DNA of 64,000 nucleotides from Pegea sp. RAD2-039 (Eukaryota > Chordata > Thaliacea > Salpida > Salpidae): positions 248,001 through 312,000 of the forward strand of contig JAQGEQ010000191.1 of NCBI GenBank assembly GCA_034620365.1, read 5' to 3'. Positions 62,394-64,000 of this stretch are shown in pieces (position 1 is the stretch's first letter; each line of letters begins with the position of its first letter). Both the position numbers and the translations under genes were made by a program. Below the pieces are notes generated by a model that was not told the origin of the DNA, made no database searches, and worked only from the letters and a program-made list of their open reading frames with translations.

Positions 62394-64000
62394 TCAGCAA
62401 GCTGTCGTCATATTCGAAGCTTCCAACGCTACAGGAGAACAAAGGTTACGTGATGACGTAATCATTGATCGCGAAGCTATCCAGTCTTTCATCGCCGCTT
62501 TAATCTGGTGCTGCTGTTGTATGTTGATGACGTCATCATCACCAATTACGTCAGGTAACGGCACTTGGTGGTTACTAGGCAACAACGGTGGTTTGTTGGA
62601 AGACTTTGATGACGACTTTGTGTCCACAGATTCGCATCCTGAGTCTTTTCGCGTTGATGACGTCATAATGGTCGGCGGTAGATCATGTGGCGTCATCATT
62701 AAAAGTGAGCGATTATGTGAAGGACGCGAACTGTATACGTCATCAGTGAAGTAATGATCACCAAATGACGTCATCGGTGTCATAGAAGTTGTCACTGCAG
62801 AATGCTCCGCTGGCATCCAGCATCGGTCGCTATGACCATAGATTTCACAAAGACGTGTGCATCGAGATTGTGACGTCATGATCTCACGAGCCTCCATCTA
62901 AAAATAAAGATGAAATCATCAAGTAAGGACGTCATCAACAATCAGTAGCAAACAGTGACGTCATCAACTTACTTGTCGGTGACTTTCTGGCAGAACTTGA
63001 TGACTGATTAGGGATTTTCTGAAAAAAAGCCAAATTTGTCATTAGAAACTTGATGACGTCATCACTCACATTTCGTTGCTGCTGAGATCACTTCGTGACA
63101 CCGAATCGCGTTTGCTAATTGTCGATGAGGCAACGGGGGCTTTGTAAACAGGGGGTGTCGGGGAGTTTGGGGTGCTAGAGGCTTTTCGACGTCGTCGAAG
63201 ACAAAAAATGAAAATAAGAACAAAAGTGATGAGAAAGATGAAGACCCCAGAAACGATGAGGGCGAGAAAGAGCGTAAAACTCATTTCTGAGCTTTTCACG
63301 TGTCCTGTAGCGCTGATGACGTCATCACCGACTTCGATCATCACCACTAATCGAGTAGTGAGTGGAGGAAGACCGTTATCGCGCGCCTGTAAATCATATG
63401 ATGACGTCATCATAGTAGTAGTGTCTAACCGTCTCTTACCGCGATAATAACTTCGTATTCGCCCTTTAAATCACGACCCGAGACATCATCAACTGTCATT
63501 CGGCCACTGATTGAATCAAGCAGAAAACAGCCGGAAACTGGTTGCCCATCGCGTCTTGTGACGTCATAAGAGAATGTGACGGACGAGTTAAGATCGTTGT
63601 CAGTCGCCTGTAAGTATAGCAAATGAGTTTTGGAAAGTTTGGAAAATTTCTGGGGTCCCTCCCCAACCTTAAATATAAAACCGGATTTTTGTGACAGATT
63701 AATCCGCGAGAAGTTCTTCGGAGGTTCAAAAAATCTTGGAGCGTTGTCATTGACGTCATCAACGTGAAGCTCCAATTCACAAACCGCTTCCTCGCCACCT
63801 CCATCAACCACTTTTACTTCTATCTATAACCAAAAACTTCTTCATCTCACTATGACGTCATCATTACGTCATCACCTGATACGCGGTGCGCTGTTCAAAG
63901 TCCAGTTCTTCAATCAACGTGACGTCACCGCTTCTGGAGTCGATCGCGACTGGTAACTTATTAGATGAAGTTATCATATATTTGATCTTTCCATAAGTAG
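62394..64000 (-). CDS. Delta-type protocadherin, 3' part (5' end beyond right edge)
   Basis: Exons 64000-63876, 63823-63668, 63607-63440, 63386-63070, 63018-62973 and 62897-62394 join in phase (437 residues to the stop; introns 44-75 bp). The extracellular part shows the end of one cadherin repeat (LDFEQRTAY, VVDGGGEEA, VDDVNDNAPRFF) and a final repeat (ATDNDLNSSVTF, DSISGRMTV, ARDNGLPPL). A single TM (FTLFLALIVSGVFIFLITFV) is followed by RRRRK. The tail contains CTRLCEIYGHSDRCWMP, matching the conserved GHSD.CWMP motif of delta-protocadherin tails, and ends ASNMTTAC. It acts in calcium-dependent cell adhesion and signalling at the plasma membrane. Several introns, and two places in the tail, contain TGACGTCA. 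Confidence 0.93.

Noticed and set aside
62521-62754. Plus-strand frame of 77 codons in the protocadherin region
   Set aside because: Antisense to the protocadherin cytoplasmic exon; open only because of the palindromic TGACGTCA words.

Overview
The window is AT-rich DNA from an invertebrate animal. The evidence is intron-containing metazoan genes with GT..AG introns clustering at 47-60 bp, a standard genetic code, CR1/L2-like LINE debris, and a delta-protocadherin-type cytoplasmic motif. Very short introns beside longer AT-rich intergenic tracts, and an extreme excess of the palindrome TGACGTCA around genes, would fit a tunicate or similar deuterostome. Sequence alone does not settle the taxon. 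No LTR element, Polinton, CRISPR array or RNA gene was recognised.

Layout. 1-1603 (-): 5' six exons of TMEM237, a ciliary transition-zone membrane protein; it continues past the left edge. 4705-6049 (+): an intronless DCAF4/WDR21-like WD-repeat gene with one frame break. About 6550-21941: a segmental-duplication complex holding three complete copies of a PPT2-like lysosomal thioesterase gene (A +, B -, C +), arranged tail-to-tail (A/B) and head-to-head (B/C), with CR1/L2-type LINE pieces at the junctions. 23173-26127 (-): inositol hexakisphosphate kinase in six exons, with a 17-bp minisatellite in its largest intron. 29204-30546 (+): NIPA-type magnesium transporter, convergent with 30958-33295 (-), an APMAP/strictosidine-synthase-like type II membrane protein. 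35135-40193 (+): a two-finger C2H2 protein whose long last exon carries 21 full units of a 33-bp repeat, most containing TGACGTCA and many also CACGTG. About 48650-50950: a decayed LINE. 53591-56141 (-): a cell-surface receptor with signal peptide, C-type lectin domain, Ig domain, three FN3-like repeats, one TM and a short tail. 58920-59726 (+): a four-exon gene of unknown function. 62394-64000 (-): the 3' half of a delta-type protocadherin that enters from the right edge. The remaining stretches are AT-rich with no supported gene.

The genes are ordinary single-copy housekeeping or cell-surface genes and do not form a pathway. The points of most interest are the PPT2 triplication with a mosaic (gene-converted) copy B; copy A's conserved promoter block replaced by a LINE fragment; and the expansion of the CRE-like palindrome TGACGTCA from introns and flanks into exons, where it is translated as M-T-S-S or D-D-V-I depending on frame. 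Exon coordinates come from reading splice signals and reading-frame phase together with remembered family sequences. No alignment or database search was run.
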